58,271 bases of DNA from Anaerolineae bacterium (lineage in GTDB: Bacteria; Chloroflexota; Anaerolineae; 4572-78; J111), in NCBI GenBank assembly GCA_016931895.1, contig JAFGDY010000036.1, positions 1-58,271 on the forward strand, in the 5' to 3' direction. Below, in pieces: positions 33,518 to 40,870 of the stretch (its first letter is position 1; the number at the start of each line of letters is the position of its first letter). The translations under genes and the position numbers were made by a program. The notes beneath the pieces are model-generated. The model ran no database searches and had not been told where the DNA came from. It saw only the letters and a list, made by a program, of their open reading frames with translations.

Positions 33518-34279
33518 TCAGGAGTTTTGCTTGAACGCGCTGGGCCGGGAGCCGGATGGCCGCACCGGCGGTCGTTGGCCCGGCTGGCGGGTTTGGGCCG
33601 GCGCGGACGACTTGTTAGATTTGCCGCTGCCAAGCACAATCAAACCACCCAAGAGCAAAACACCCAAAAGCATCACCACCACCGCCACAATCCACCACGG
33701 AAAGTCGCTACCGCCGGCAGCCGGGGGCACGTCAGCCGTAGCCGGCGCTGCCGCCGCTTCACTTTCGCGGCCAATGTTCAGGCTGCCGGTTTCGGCGGGG
33801 ATGGTTTGCAAATTAGAAGAAACCAGTTTGGCATGCTCCACGTTAACCACGGAGGGGCTGGTTTGCAGCACCTGAAAGGTCACCCGGGCCAGGGGACCTT
33901 GCCCGCTCACCGGCGGGGCCGGGTTGAGCAAGGTCATGGCAAAGATGATTTGACCTTCGGCTTCATCCACCTTGTTGGCCACCACAAACCCCTGATCGGC
34001 GGGCAACAGGGTGCCGGTTTCAATTTGGATGCCTTCTTGCTCGGCGTTCAAATCCTGCACCGCCAACACCGCCGGGTCATACTTCACCCGAAATTCGGCC
34101 CCATACAGGTCGGTCACATTTTCCAGCACCACGTCTACGGTCAGGGTATCATTGGTTGATTCAACCGGCTCCAAGTAAACCCGCACCCCGCCCTGGGCAA
34201 ACGCCAGCGAGGAGAAGGTCAACAGTAGAGCCAAAATAATCAAGACGGAAAAAGTTGATTTTAGGGAAAGTTTTTTCAT
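33518..34279 (-). CDS. Membrane-anchored cohesin protein (F)
   Basis: A 253 aa protein: signal peptide (1-28, ending AFAQ), one cohesin-like domain (~30-167; VRVYLEPVESTNDTLTVDV, VKYDPAVLAVQDL, EGIQI), an Ala/Pro linker, a single membrane helix (FPWWIVAVVVMLLGVLLLGGLIVL, ~193-216) and a basic Ser/Pro-rich tail that should be cytoplasmic. It has no dockerin. This is the layout expected for a cell-surface anchoring scaffoldin that holds dockerin-bearing partners on the membrane. ATG 34279 with GGGAGGT seven bases upstream fixes the start; the longer frame reads through non-coding sequence and the hairpin at 34341. Confidence 0.85.
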   Translation of the reverse strand: MKKLSLKSTFSVLIILALLLTFSSLAFAQGGVRVYLEPVESTNDTLTVDVVLENVTDLYGAEFRVKYDPAVLAVQDLNAEQEGIQIETGTLLPADQGFVVANKVDEAEGQIIFAMTLLNPAPPVSGQGPLARVTFQVLQTSPSVVNVEHAKLVSSNLQTIPAETGSLNIGRESEAAAAPATADVPPAAGGSDFPWWIVAVVVMLLGVLLLGGLIVLGSGKSNKSSAPAQTRQPGQRPPVRPSGSRPSAFKQNS

Positions 34280-34340
34280 TTTTATTACCTCCCAGATTTT
34301 TTTTGCCGGCATCGTAAATTGCCGTCTAACGAAAGAATTG

Positions 34341-34368
34341 AGGAGTGTGGAATGAATTCCACACTCCT
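34341..34368. other. Perfect 13-bp intercistronic hairpin (between G and F)
   Basis: AGGAGTGTGGAAT (34341-34353) and ATTCCACACTCCT (34356-34368) form a perfect stem in the 122-base gap between genes G and F. The minus strand then reads CAATTCTTT, a poor T-tract, so it may be a processing, stability or leaky termination signal. Confidence 0.6.
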
Positions 34369-34401
34369 GTTTTACATCTATTGCGTGATGCTCCATGCCG
34401 T

Positions 34402-35493
34402 TTATAATTCGCCAACAAGTTCGCAAAGCCACGGATTGTCGGCAGAGGTTTGGCCAAAGTTGGCCGCCATCAAAATCAAGTCCAAAATATCCACCACCCC
34501 GTCAACGTTCAGGTCGGCCACTTCGCCGGAGGCGGTGCTGCCAAAAACCAGGCCAATGGCCGTGGCGTCCACAATGTCAATTTCACCGCTATCGTCAATA
34601 TCACCGGCCAACAGGGTTACATCGGCCAGGAGAGTCAGGGCGTCGGCGGAATGGACCACGTCTGCGCACGTAGCCGCCAGGAAACCGGCGCTGTTAGCGA
34701 CGACATCGTAGGTGCCGGCCGGGGCATCTTCAATTAAAAAATGACCCGCGCTGTCGGTAGTAGTTTCCAGAGAGCCACCCACATTGCCATAAGCGGTCAC
34801 GGTATGACCGGCCTGATTATTTGCGGCGCGGCCCTCAACCATCACGTCGCCGGCCATGTCGCCCTCGCCGTTGCCGCCATGCTCACGGATGATCACTTCC
34901 AGGTCAACCAGACCGGCCACAGGCACTTCAATGCCGCCTTTGGCTCCCAACTTGGCGCTCTGCAAGTGAATAACCGTTGTTGCGCCTTCGGGTGGTTCGG
35001 TAGGCCCCACGGCTTCAAAGGTGAGGGTGGCCAGCACCACATTGCCCAACAAATTCTCAACATCCCCCTTGCGACTGGCTGCGTATTCGACCATACCCGC
35101 CGATGCATCAATCTCATCTACCGCCACAATCACCGGCTCCATTGCTGAACCGGGCGTAAGACTACCCTCTACGGCTTGCAGGTATTCAACTTCATAACCA
35201 ATTTCAAATTGGCCGCCAAAAATACCGGGGTCTTCAACATTTTCGGCTACAATAGAAACTCTAAAGGTGTCGCCAACATAAAATACGGGCGTGCTGCCGA
35301 TTGCGGCAGTAGAAAAATCATCTTCGACAGGGACAATTTGCACCGACATGCCGTTATCCTCCGCCGCTGGTTCCTGGGCAGCCGCAGGGCTAACCGATGC
35401 TTGAATCCAGACCAAACTACCCAAAGCCAGGAGCAGAGCCAGAAGCAGCGGTAAGGTCAAGACTCGATGGAAAATGTTGCGTCTGAGTATCAT
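34402..35493 (-). CDS. Secreted cohesin-dockerin protein (G)
   Basis: A 363 aa exported protein: signal peptide (1-40), cohesin-like domain (~48-205; VGDTFRVSIVAENVEDPGIFGGQFE), a carboxypeptidase-regulatory-like module (~212-285; AGHTVTAYGNVGGS, APAGTYDVVANSAGFLA), and a dockerin (~293-345; GDIDDSGEIDIVDATAIGLVFG and DLNVDGVVDILDLILMAANFG). The first dockerin repeat is the most diverged, with DAT where others have DL. No enzyme domain. It precedes the membrane anchor F, and GGAG lies nine bases before the ATG. Probably an adaptor joining the surface anchor to further dockerin or cohesin partners. Confidence 0.82.
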   Translation of the reverse strand: MILRRNIFHRVLTLPLLLALLLALGSLVWIQASVSPAAAQEPAAEDNGMSVQIVPVEDDFSTAAIGSTPVFYVGDTFRVSIVAENVEDPGIFGGQFEIGYEVEYLQAVEGSLTPGSAMEPVIVAVDEIDASAGMVEYAASRKGDVENLLGNVVLATLTFEAVGPTEPPEGATTVIHLQSAKLGAKGGIEVPVAGLVDLEVIIREHGGNGEGDMAGDVMVEGRAANNQAGHTVTAYGNVGGSLETTTDSAGHFLIEDAPAGTYDVVANSAGFLAATCADVVHSADALTLLADVTLLAGDIDDSGEIDIVDATAIGLVFGSTASGEVADLNVDGVVDILDLILMAANFGQTSADNPWLCELVGEL

Positions 35494-35542
35494 GATTTTT
35501 TTCTCCTTCTACACATAGGATTTATTAAAATATATTTTCACT

Positions 35543-35672
35543 CCCCCTCGGGGGGGTTGTTAACAAGGCTACGCAACAACCGGGGTGCTGGTTAACCTTT
35601 ACCAGCCAGACCTTTAGGTTTATGAAACCCTAAAAGTCTTTAGACCACCGGACCCCGGCGGATTAATCCGCC
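35543..35672. repeat. Cluster of small palindromes upstream of gene G
   Basis: Four inverted repeats lie close together: CCCCC/GGGGG (35543-35554), GCTGGT/ACCAGC (35587-35606), TTTAGGTTT/AAACCCTAAA (35613-35634, one bulge), and the perfect 16-mer GGCGGATTAATCCGCC (35657-35672). They look like REP-type elements or leader structures of the second cohesin cluster. No gene is seen here. Confidence 0.55.
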
Positions 35673-35756
35673 TGTCGAAGCATATTTTCAACTGTTAAAG
35701 AACTATACTCCTACCCCAAATAGAAATGGCTCAAAACGCACGTCGTTGGGGATAGG

Positions 35757-35827
35757 AGAAAAAAACAAAAAAGGCTGCGCTTACGCTTGCGTTCAACAAA
35801 TAGTAAAAATAAGTTGTCAGGCGCAGC
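35757..35827 (-). terminator. Terminator-like structure ending the candidate RNA
   Basis: Minus strand: GCTGCGC (35827-35821) pairs with GCGCAGC (35780-35774), with an additional inner CAAC/GTTG, then TTTTTTGTTTTTTT. The stem encloses a ~40-base arm. It is 260 bases before gene G, so it may end a separate RNA or attenuate the cohesin cluster. Confidence 0.5.
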
Positions 35828-36218
35828 AGCAAGCAAGCCCGGAATGACCAAACTTGAACCAGAATCTGACCAACAGATTCTGACCCAAAAATATTCTCTT
35901 GACTGAACAAGGTGTGTTGCTTGATAGCAGCGGCAGAGGAAGCCGCCCGGTGAGGACAAAACCAACCCAACTTAATGGCTTTACGAGCCAACATTGCCAG
36001 ACATTTTTGAGAAAGACCGAGCAAAAAATAATCTTGTCCAGAATATTCTGGCAACAACAAATTTGATTTAACAAACAGGTTTGCCATACCCAGGCCAAAC
36101 CGGCCGGGCAGAGTCAAAAAGTGGCTCATTGCATTAAACCATTGAATTGAGTTGGTAAAGAACAAGGCAGAAATTTTTTCTTGAGGTGAATACGGTAATT
36201 TCTGCCAGATTTATTAAC
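35757..36218 (-). ncRNA. Candidate structured non-coding RNA or long leader
   Basis: On the minus strand a good promoter (36253-36225) and a hairpin followed by a long T-run (35827-35757) enclose ~460 bases with several strong stems: GGCAGAAATT/AATTTCTGCC (36166-36206), GGTTTGCC/GGCCAAACC (near 36075-36105), CCAGAATATTCTGG (36038-36051), GCGGC/GCCGC (35930-35946) and CAGAATCTG/CAGATTCTG (35860-35882). A 144-codon frame runs through it, but it has almost no acidic residues, no ribosome binding site, and ends in the terminator. No known RNA family was recognised (not tmRNA, RNase P, 6S or SRP by eye). Confidence 0.35.
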
Positions 36219-36224
36219 AAACAA

Positions 36225-36253
36225 AGCATAACACGATTCAACCTCTTTAACAA
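36225..36253 (-). promoter_or_regulatory. Minus-strand promoter upstream of candidate RNA
   Basis: TTGTTA (36253-36248), 17-base spacer, TGT-TATGCT (-10 at 36230-36225) with an extended -10. It points toward the second cohesin cluster. Confidence 0.5.
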
Positions 36254-36340
36254 TAGCGATTCGGTACCACTATTCATTAACATTCGCCCAAGGGCTAAAA
36301 AATACGTTGGCCGCCCCAAATAGGTGCGCCATTAAAAATG

Positions 36341-36349
36341 TGGTATAAT
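36341..36349 (+). promoter_or_regulatory. Extended -10 promoter for sucCD
   Basis: TGG-TATAAT with a perfect -10 at 36344-36349. No good -35 is found at the right distance. The transcript would have a ~90-base leader before the GTG start of sucC. Confidence 0.6.
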
Positions 36350-36448
36350 CCGCTCAGCAATTCCCCTGCTCAAACAGGAAAATTAATTCACAAAAAGACC
36401 CTTTGCATCACAGCCGCAACATCTTCACCCCAAACAAGGAGGTTGCAT

Positions 36449-37585
36449 GTGAAGCTGCACGAATACCAATCCAAACGAATTTTCTCAGATTATGGTGTCC
36501 CCATCCCCGAAGGAGAGACAGCCACCTCTCCGGCTGAAGTGCGTCAAATAGCCAAACAAATCGGCGCGCCGGTGGTGATCAAAAGCCAGGTATTGGTGGG
36601 AGGCCGGGGCAAGGCCGGCGGCATAAAACTGGCCCAAAATCCAGATGAGGCCGAAAAGTTGGCCGAACAAATCCTGGGCATGTCCATTAAGGGGCTAACC
36701 GTGGATACGGTGCTGGTTGACCGGGCTGCCAACATCAAACAAGAATTTTACCTGGGCATTGTGATTGACCGCGCCCGGCAAAAACCGGTGATTATTGCTT
36801 CCGCCGAGGGGGGAATAGAAATTGAAGAAGTGGCCAAAAACAAGCCGGAGGCCATTATCCGTCTGCCGGTAGACCCGCAAATTGGCCTGCTGAATTATCA
36901 GGCCCGCGATCTGGCTTTTAACCTGGGTTTGCGACGCGCCTTTATCAATCAATTTGTGCAAATCATCAAGGGCCTCTACCGGGCCTTCATCCATTCAGAT
37001 GCCAGCCTGGCCGAAATCAATCCGCTGGTGGTGACCGAGGAAGAAAAATTGCTGGGCGTTGACGGCAAAATTGTACTTGACGACAACGCCCTCTTCCGCC
37101 ATCCTCACCTGGCCGAATTAAGAGACAGCCAGGAAGAAACGCCGGCGGAAAGAGAAGCACGGCAAGCCGGCTTGAGCTACGTTAAGCTTGATGGTGAAAT
37201 TGGCTGTATGGTCAACGGCGCCGGGCTGGCCATGGCTACTATGGATATTATCAAACGCTGCGGCGGCGAACCGGCCAACTTCCTTGACATCGGCGGCGGG
37301 GCCAAAGCCGACAAAGTAGCCGTCGCCTTGCGCATCATCCTCAGCGACGCCAGGGTGAAAGCGGTTTTGTTCAATATCTTTGGCGGCATTACCCGCTGCG
37401 ACGAAGTGGCGCATGGTATTCTGGCCGCCCTCAACGAGGTGCAAACTGATGTGCCTATGGTAGCCCGCCTGGTAGGCACCAATGAAGAAGAGGGACGCCA
37501 AATATTGGCCCAGGCCAATTTCCCCAGCGCCTCCACCCTGGGCGAGGCGGCGCAAAAAGCAGTGGCCCTGGCCCAGGGAGCATAG
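36449..37585 (+). CDS. sucC: Succinate-CoA ligase, ADP-forming, beta subunit
   Basis: SucC is the ATP-grasp subunit of succinyl-CoA synthetase, the substrate-level phosphorylation step of the TCA cycle. It begins [21 protein letters not shown], the family N-terminus. [20 protein letters not shown] (~36-56) forms the nucleotide-binding site, [10 protein letters not shown] (~185) and DIGGGAKAD (~290) the C-terminal active region, and [13 protein letters not shown] follows. At 378 aa it is slightly shorter than typical. GTG 36449, with AAGGAGG five bases upstream, is the start; the longer frame from 36338 would translate the promoter. sucD follows after nine bases. Confidence 0.95.
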   Translation: MKLHEYQSKRIFSDYGVPIPEGETATSPAEVRQIAKQIGAPVVIKSQVLVGGRGKAGGIKLAQNPDEAEKLAEQILGMSIKGLTVDTVLVDRAANIKQEFYLGIVIDRARQKPVIIASAEGGIEIEEVAKNKPEAIIRLPVDPQIGLLNYQARDLAFNLGLRRAFINQFVQIIKGLYRAFIHSDASLAEINPLVVTEEEKLLGVDGKIVLDDNALFRHPHLAELRDSQEETPAEREARQAGLSYVKLDGEIGCMVNGAGLAMATMDIIKRCGGEPANFLDIGGGAKADKVAVALRIILSDARVKAVLFNIFGGITRCDEVAHGILAALNEVQTDVPMVARLVGTNEEEGRQILAQANFPSASTLGEAAQKAVALAQGA

Positions 37586-37594
37586 GAGGAAAAA

Positions 37595-38461
37595 ATGAGC
37601 ATTTTAGTTGGCCAAGATACCCGCTTACTGGTGCAGGGCATTACCGGGCGCGAGGGCGCTTTTCACACGGAACAGATGAAGACTTATGGTACTAATGTAG
37701 TGGCCGGGGTTACGCCGGGCAAAGGCGGCGACTGGATACACGGTATTCCCGTCTTTGACACGGTCAAAGAGGCCATCAACGCCACCGACGCCAACACCAG
37801 TATTATCTATGTGCCGGCTCGTTTTGCCGCAGACGCCATTATGGAAGCCGCCGATGCCGAGATAGCCTTGATCGTCTGCATTACCGAAGGCATTCCGGTG
37901 CTGGACATGATTAAGGTGCAAAGTTTTCTCAAGGGCAAAGGAACGCGCTTGATTGGCCCCAATTGTCCCGGCGTAATTACCCCTGACCAGGCCAAAGTAG
38001 GGATTATGCCGGCTCATATTCACCAGCCGGGCAGCGTGGGCCTTGTCTCCCGCAGCGGAACGCTGACCTACGAAGTGGTGCAAGCCCTGACGGACAAAGG
38101 GATCGGCCAGAGCACCGCCGTAGGCATTGGCGGCGACCCCATTATTGGCAGCACTTTTATTGACATTTTAAGACTGTTTGAAGGCGACCCCCTGACCGAC
38201 CAGGTGGTGCTCATTGGTGAAATCGGCGGCACGGACGAACAAAAAGCCGCCCACTTTATTACCGAACAGATGAACAAGCCGGTAACGGCCTTTATTGCCG
38301 GCCGCACCGCCCCGCCGGGCAAACGCATGGGGCACGCCGGAGCCATTATCGAAGGCGGCGAAGGCACTGCCGAGGAAAAAATCAAAGCCTTTGCCGCCGT
38401 TGGCGTAAAAGTGGCTGAACTGCCAGAGGAAGTGGCGGACATTGTCGCTAAATTGATGTAG
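37595..38461 (+). CDS. sucD: Succinate-CoA ligase, alpha subunit
   Basis: SucD binds CoA and carries the phosphohistidine of the TCA-cycle enzyme. The 288 aa protein starts [19 protein letters not shown], has [10 protein letters not shown] (~126) and SRSGTLTYE (~150), and the active-site [11 protein letters not shown] (~240) with the phosphorylated His. GGAGG is close before ATG 37595, and the gene is tightly linked to sucC. Confidence 0.96.
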   Translation: MSILVGQDTRLLVQGITGREGAFHTEQMKTYGTNVVAGVTPGKGGDWIHGIPVFDTVKEAINATDANTSIIYVPARFAADAIMEAADAEIALIVCITEGIPVLDMIKVQSFLKGKGTRLIGPNCPGVITPDQAKVGIMPAHIHQPGSVGLVSRSGTLTYEVVQALTDKGIGQSTAVGIGGDPIIGSTFIDILRLFEGDPLTDQVVLIGEIGGTDEQKAAHFITEQMNKPVTAFIAGRTAPPGKRMGHAGAIIEGGEGTAEEKIKAFAAVGVKVAELPEEVADIVAKLM

Positions 38462-38472
38462 CCGGTTCGTCA

Positions 38473-38700
38473 ATGATGAAAGACCAAGACTTAGCCAAAA
38501 ATATTAATTCCACCCTCTATCCCAACCGCTGGATAGCCGTTGTGCGCGGGCGGGTGGTTGGCGTTGGCTTGACCGCCCAACAAGCCCATCGCGCGGCCAG
38601 ACAAACCCGCCCCAAAGACAAGCCCCAACTTTTTTTGTCAATGCCGCCGGAGAAGTTGAGAAAGGAAACCTCAACAAACCGGGATAAGCTAACAAAGTAG
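38473..38700 (+). CDS. DUF5678-like small protein
   Basis: A 75 aa basic protein with the layout of the DUF5678 family: YPNRWIAVVRGRVVGVGLTAQQAHRAA followed by a short hydrophobic strand LFLSMP. The function of the family is unknown. It lies 11 bases after sucD and 43 before the CCA-adding enzyme-like gene, so it may be part of the sucCD transcript. Two ATG codons in a row (38473, 38476) make the exact start uncertain, and the ribosome binding site is weak. Confidence 0.65.
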   Translation: MMKDQDLAKNINSTLYPNRWIAVVRGRVVGVGLTAQQAHRAARQTRPKDKPQLFLSMPPEKLRKETSTNRDKLTK

Positions 38701-38743
38701 CAGGGTAGCAAATTTTTACCTTGCGACCCGCTGTATATTGCAA

Positions 38744-40249
38744 ATGAACCTCAAACCGTTAACCGCAGGGTGGCTTAATAACCACCCTCTTTTACAAAAA
38801 ACTGCTGAATTTGCCCAGGCCCGCCAACTGGAAATCTATCTGGTAGGCGGAGCGGTTCGTGATCTTCTGTTAGGGCGCGAATCTATTTTTGATCTTGATT
38901 TTGCCGTGCCTGCCGATGGGCTGAGGATAGCCCGCCAGGTGGCTAATGCCCTGCACGCCGCCTTTTACCCCCTGGACCCGGAACGGGGAACGGGCCGGGT
39001 AGTTTACGAAACGCCGGGGAGATATGGCCCTGAAAAAAGATACCTGGATTTTGCCGCCTTTCGCGGCCCAACGCTGGTGGATGATCTGGCCGACCGCGAT
39101 TTTACCATCAACGCTATGGCCTTGAGCCTGATCGGCCCACCTCAACTGATTGACCCCTGGCAAGGCCGGCGCGCTCTGGAAATGGGTCAAATTCAGGCCG
39201 TTTCGGCCAACGCTTTTAAGCACGACCCGGCGCGCGTGCTGCGTGCCGTTCGCCAGGCCGCCGAATTTGGTTTTGCCATTGAGGCCAAAACGCAGCAACT
39301 TCTACGCCGGGCCGCGCCCGGTTTGGTCGCCATCTCCCCGGAACGACAGCGCGACGAGTTATTCAAATTGCTCAACACCCCGGCCCCCGACCAAGCCGTT
39401 CAGGAGTTGCGCCGGTTGGACTTGCTGCCGCACATTTTGCCGGAGGTGGCGGCAATGAGCGGCGTTAGTCAAACCCCACCGCATCACCTGGACGTGTTTG
39501 ACCATACCACGGCCGCTTTGGCAGCCTGGGTTCATCTCAGCCGGGCCAATTTTCCCGGCCTGGCGCTTGACCTGCCAACCAAAATTAAAGAATACTTGAA
39601 TGAACCCCTGGCCGGGAACGTGACCCGGCAAAATTTGCTGCCCCTGGCCCTCTTGTTGCACGACACCGGCAAACCGGCCACGCGGGTTCAAAAAGTTGAA
39701 GCGAAATATCCTAAAATCAGCTTTTTGGGTCATGAAGGGGAAAGTGCTAAAATGACGCGCCAGATTATGAACCGGCTTCATTTTAGTGGACAGGCCATCG
39801 GTTTTGTGGAAAAGGTGGTGGCGCATCACATGCGCCCTTTATGGTTGGCGCAAGAGGGCCAGGCCATCCGTCGGCGGACGGTTTACCGTTTTTTTAGAGA
39901 TACGGCCGGGGGGGGCGACCAGGCCGGCCCGGCAGTGGTCCTTCACGCTCTGGCCGACCACCAGGCGACTTACCCTCCTGGCCAGGGTCAAGCTGAGGCC
40001 CAGACCCTGCTGCTTGTGGCCAATGAACTGATCACGGCCTATTTTGAACAATACGAGCAGGTGGTTGACCCGCCGCCTTTGCTCAACGGACGCGATTTAA
40101 TCAATGAATTTGGTTTGACCGAAGGGCGGCTCATTGGTCTGCTGCTGAACCAACTCAGAGAGGCGCAGGCCACCGGCCAGGTGCAAAGCAAAACCGAAGC
40201 ATTGGCCTTTATCAAAACGCTGCCCGATTTTTTGCAGGATAAGAAGTAG
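38744..40249 (+). CDS. CCA tRNA nucleotidyltransferase-like / HD domain protein
   Basis: A 501 aa fused nucleotidyltransferase. The head domain has LVGGAVRDLLLGRESIFDLDFAV (GG and DxD metal-binding motif) and RDFTINAMAL with the ERhxxExxx-like region (ARVLRAVRQAAEFGF), placing it with the class II CCA-adding / poly(A) polymerase family. The C-terminal half carries an HD domain (LLLHDTGKP, GHEGESAK, VAHHMRP). A plausible role is tRNA 3'-end maturation or repair with phosphohydrolase activity; an oligonucleotide or poly(A) role is possible. ATG 38744 is six bases inside the TTG-initiated longer frame; no clear ribosome binding site. Confidence 0.85.
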   Translation: MNLKPLTAGWLNNHPLLQKTAEFAQARQLEIYLVGGAVRDLLLGRESIFDLDFAVPADGLRIARQVANALHAAFYPLDPERGTGRVVYETPGRYGPEKRYLDFAAFRGPTLVDDLADRDFTINAMALSLIGPPQLIDPWQGRRALEMGQIQAVSANAFKHDPARVLRAVRQAAEFGFAIEAKTQQLLRRAAPGLVAISPERQRDELFKLLNTPAPDQAVQELRRLDLLPHILPEVAAMSGVSQTPPHHLDVFDHTTAALAAWVHLSRANFPGLALDLPTKIKEYLNEPLAGNVTRQNLLPLALLLHDTGKPATRVQKVEAKYPKISFLGHEGESAKMTRQIMNRLHFSGQAIGFVEKVVAHHMRPLWLAQEGQAIRRRTVYRFFRDTAGGGDQAGPAVVLHALADHQATYPPGQGQAEAQTLLLVANELITAYFEQYEQVVDPPPLLNGRDLINEFGLTEGRLIGLLLNQLREAQATGQVQSKTEALAFIKTLPDFLQDKK

Positions 40250-40349
40250 TCCAACCGTTCCACGGAACAAAAGCAATATATTTATGTCCACCCACGATCA
40301 CGTTTGGTTGCCTACATCTGTGGACCAAGTACTGAAGGGAACATCAACT

Positions 40350-40853
40350 GTGGCTAAGCTCGTGATTTATGAAGAAATAGACGGCGCAGAAACGGTTTTT
40401 GAAGATTTTGAGCTTTCTATTGATAGAATCCTCGTCGGTTCGGGGCCGGATAATCACCTGGTCCTGGACGCGCCGGAAATAGATTCGGCCCACGCCAGCT
40501 TGGAGCTGCGCAACGACCACTGGATTTTACAAGACCTGGGCGGGCCGGGCGGCACTTTTGTCAACAACAAAAACATTGAAGGACCTTACCGCTTGCAACA
40601 TAACGATTTGATTACCGTGGGCCGTATAAAAATGAGGTTTGTGGATGAAGGGTGGGCGGTGGAAATAGAACAGGAGGAGGTTTTTTCCGAGGAGGAGATG
40701 GCCGAGGATAACAACGCCCCTATCAGCGGCCGGATTTGGTTTGCCACGCTGGCGGGCGGCACGTTGGCCGTTATTTTCATCATTTTGCTTCTGCTGGTGG
40801 TGGCCGACTTTTTAGGGGTAATTAAGATCACCGACCTGCTGCCGTGGTTGTGA
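40350..40853 (+). CDS. FHA domain membrane protein
   Basis: A 167 aa protein with an N-terminal forkhead-associated domain, which binds phosphothreonine (ILVGSGPDNHLVL, HASLELRNDHWILQDLGGPGGTFVN, NDLITVG), an acidic linker, and a C-terminal membrane helix (~130-155). It would recognise a phosphorylated partner at the membrane. GTG 40350 gives the common FHA start AKLVIYEE, with AAGGGA nine bases upstream; a longer frame from ATG 40284 has no ribosome binding site. No Ser/Thr kinase is in the window. It converges with the ABC-2 permease gene, 17 bases apart. Confidence 0.8.
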   Translation: MAKLVIYEEIDGAETVFEDFELSIDRILVGSGPDNHLVLDAPEIDSAHASLELRNDHWILQDLGGPGGTFVNNKNIEGPYRLQHNDLITVGRIKMRFVDEGWAVEIEQEEVFSEEEMAEDNNAPISGRIWFATLAGGTLAVIFIILLLLVVADFLGVIKITDLLPWL

Positions 40854-40870
40854 ACCAACCTGAGAATTTT

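Noticed and set aside
22475-35493. Reading the locus as a classical cellulosome
   Set aside because: No glycoside hydrolase, carbohydrate-binding module or multi-cohesin scaffoldin is present in this window; partners are PGRP and protease domains.
35731-36165. 144-codon minus-strand frame in the large gap
   Set aside because: Almost no acidic residues, weak start, no ribosome binding site, and the end lies inside a terminator-like hairpin. The strong stems fit a non-coding transcript better.
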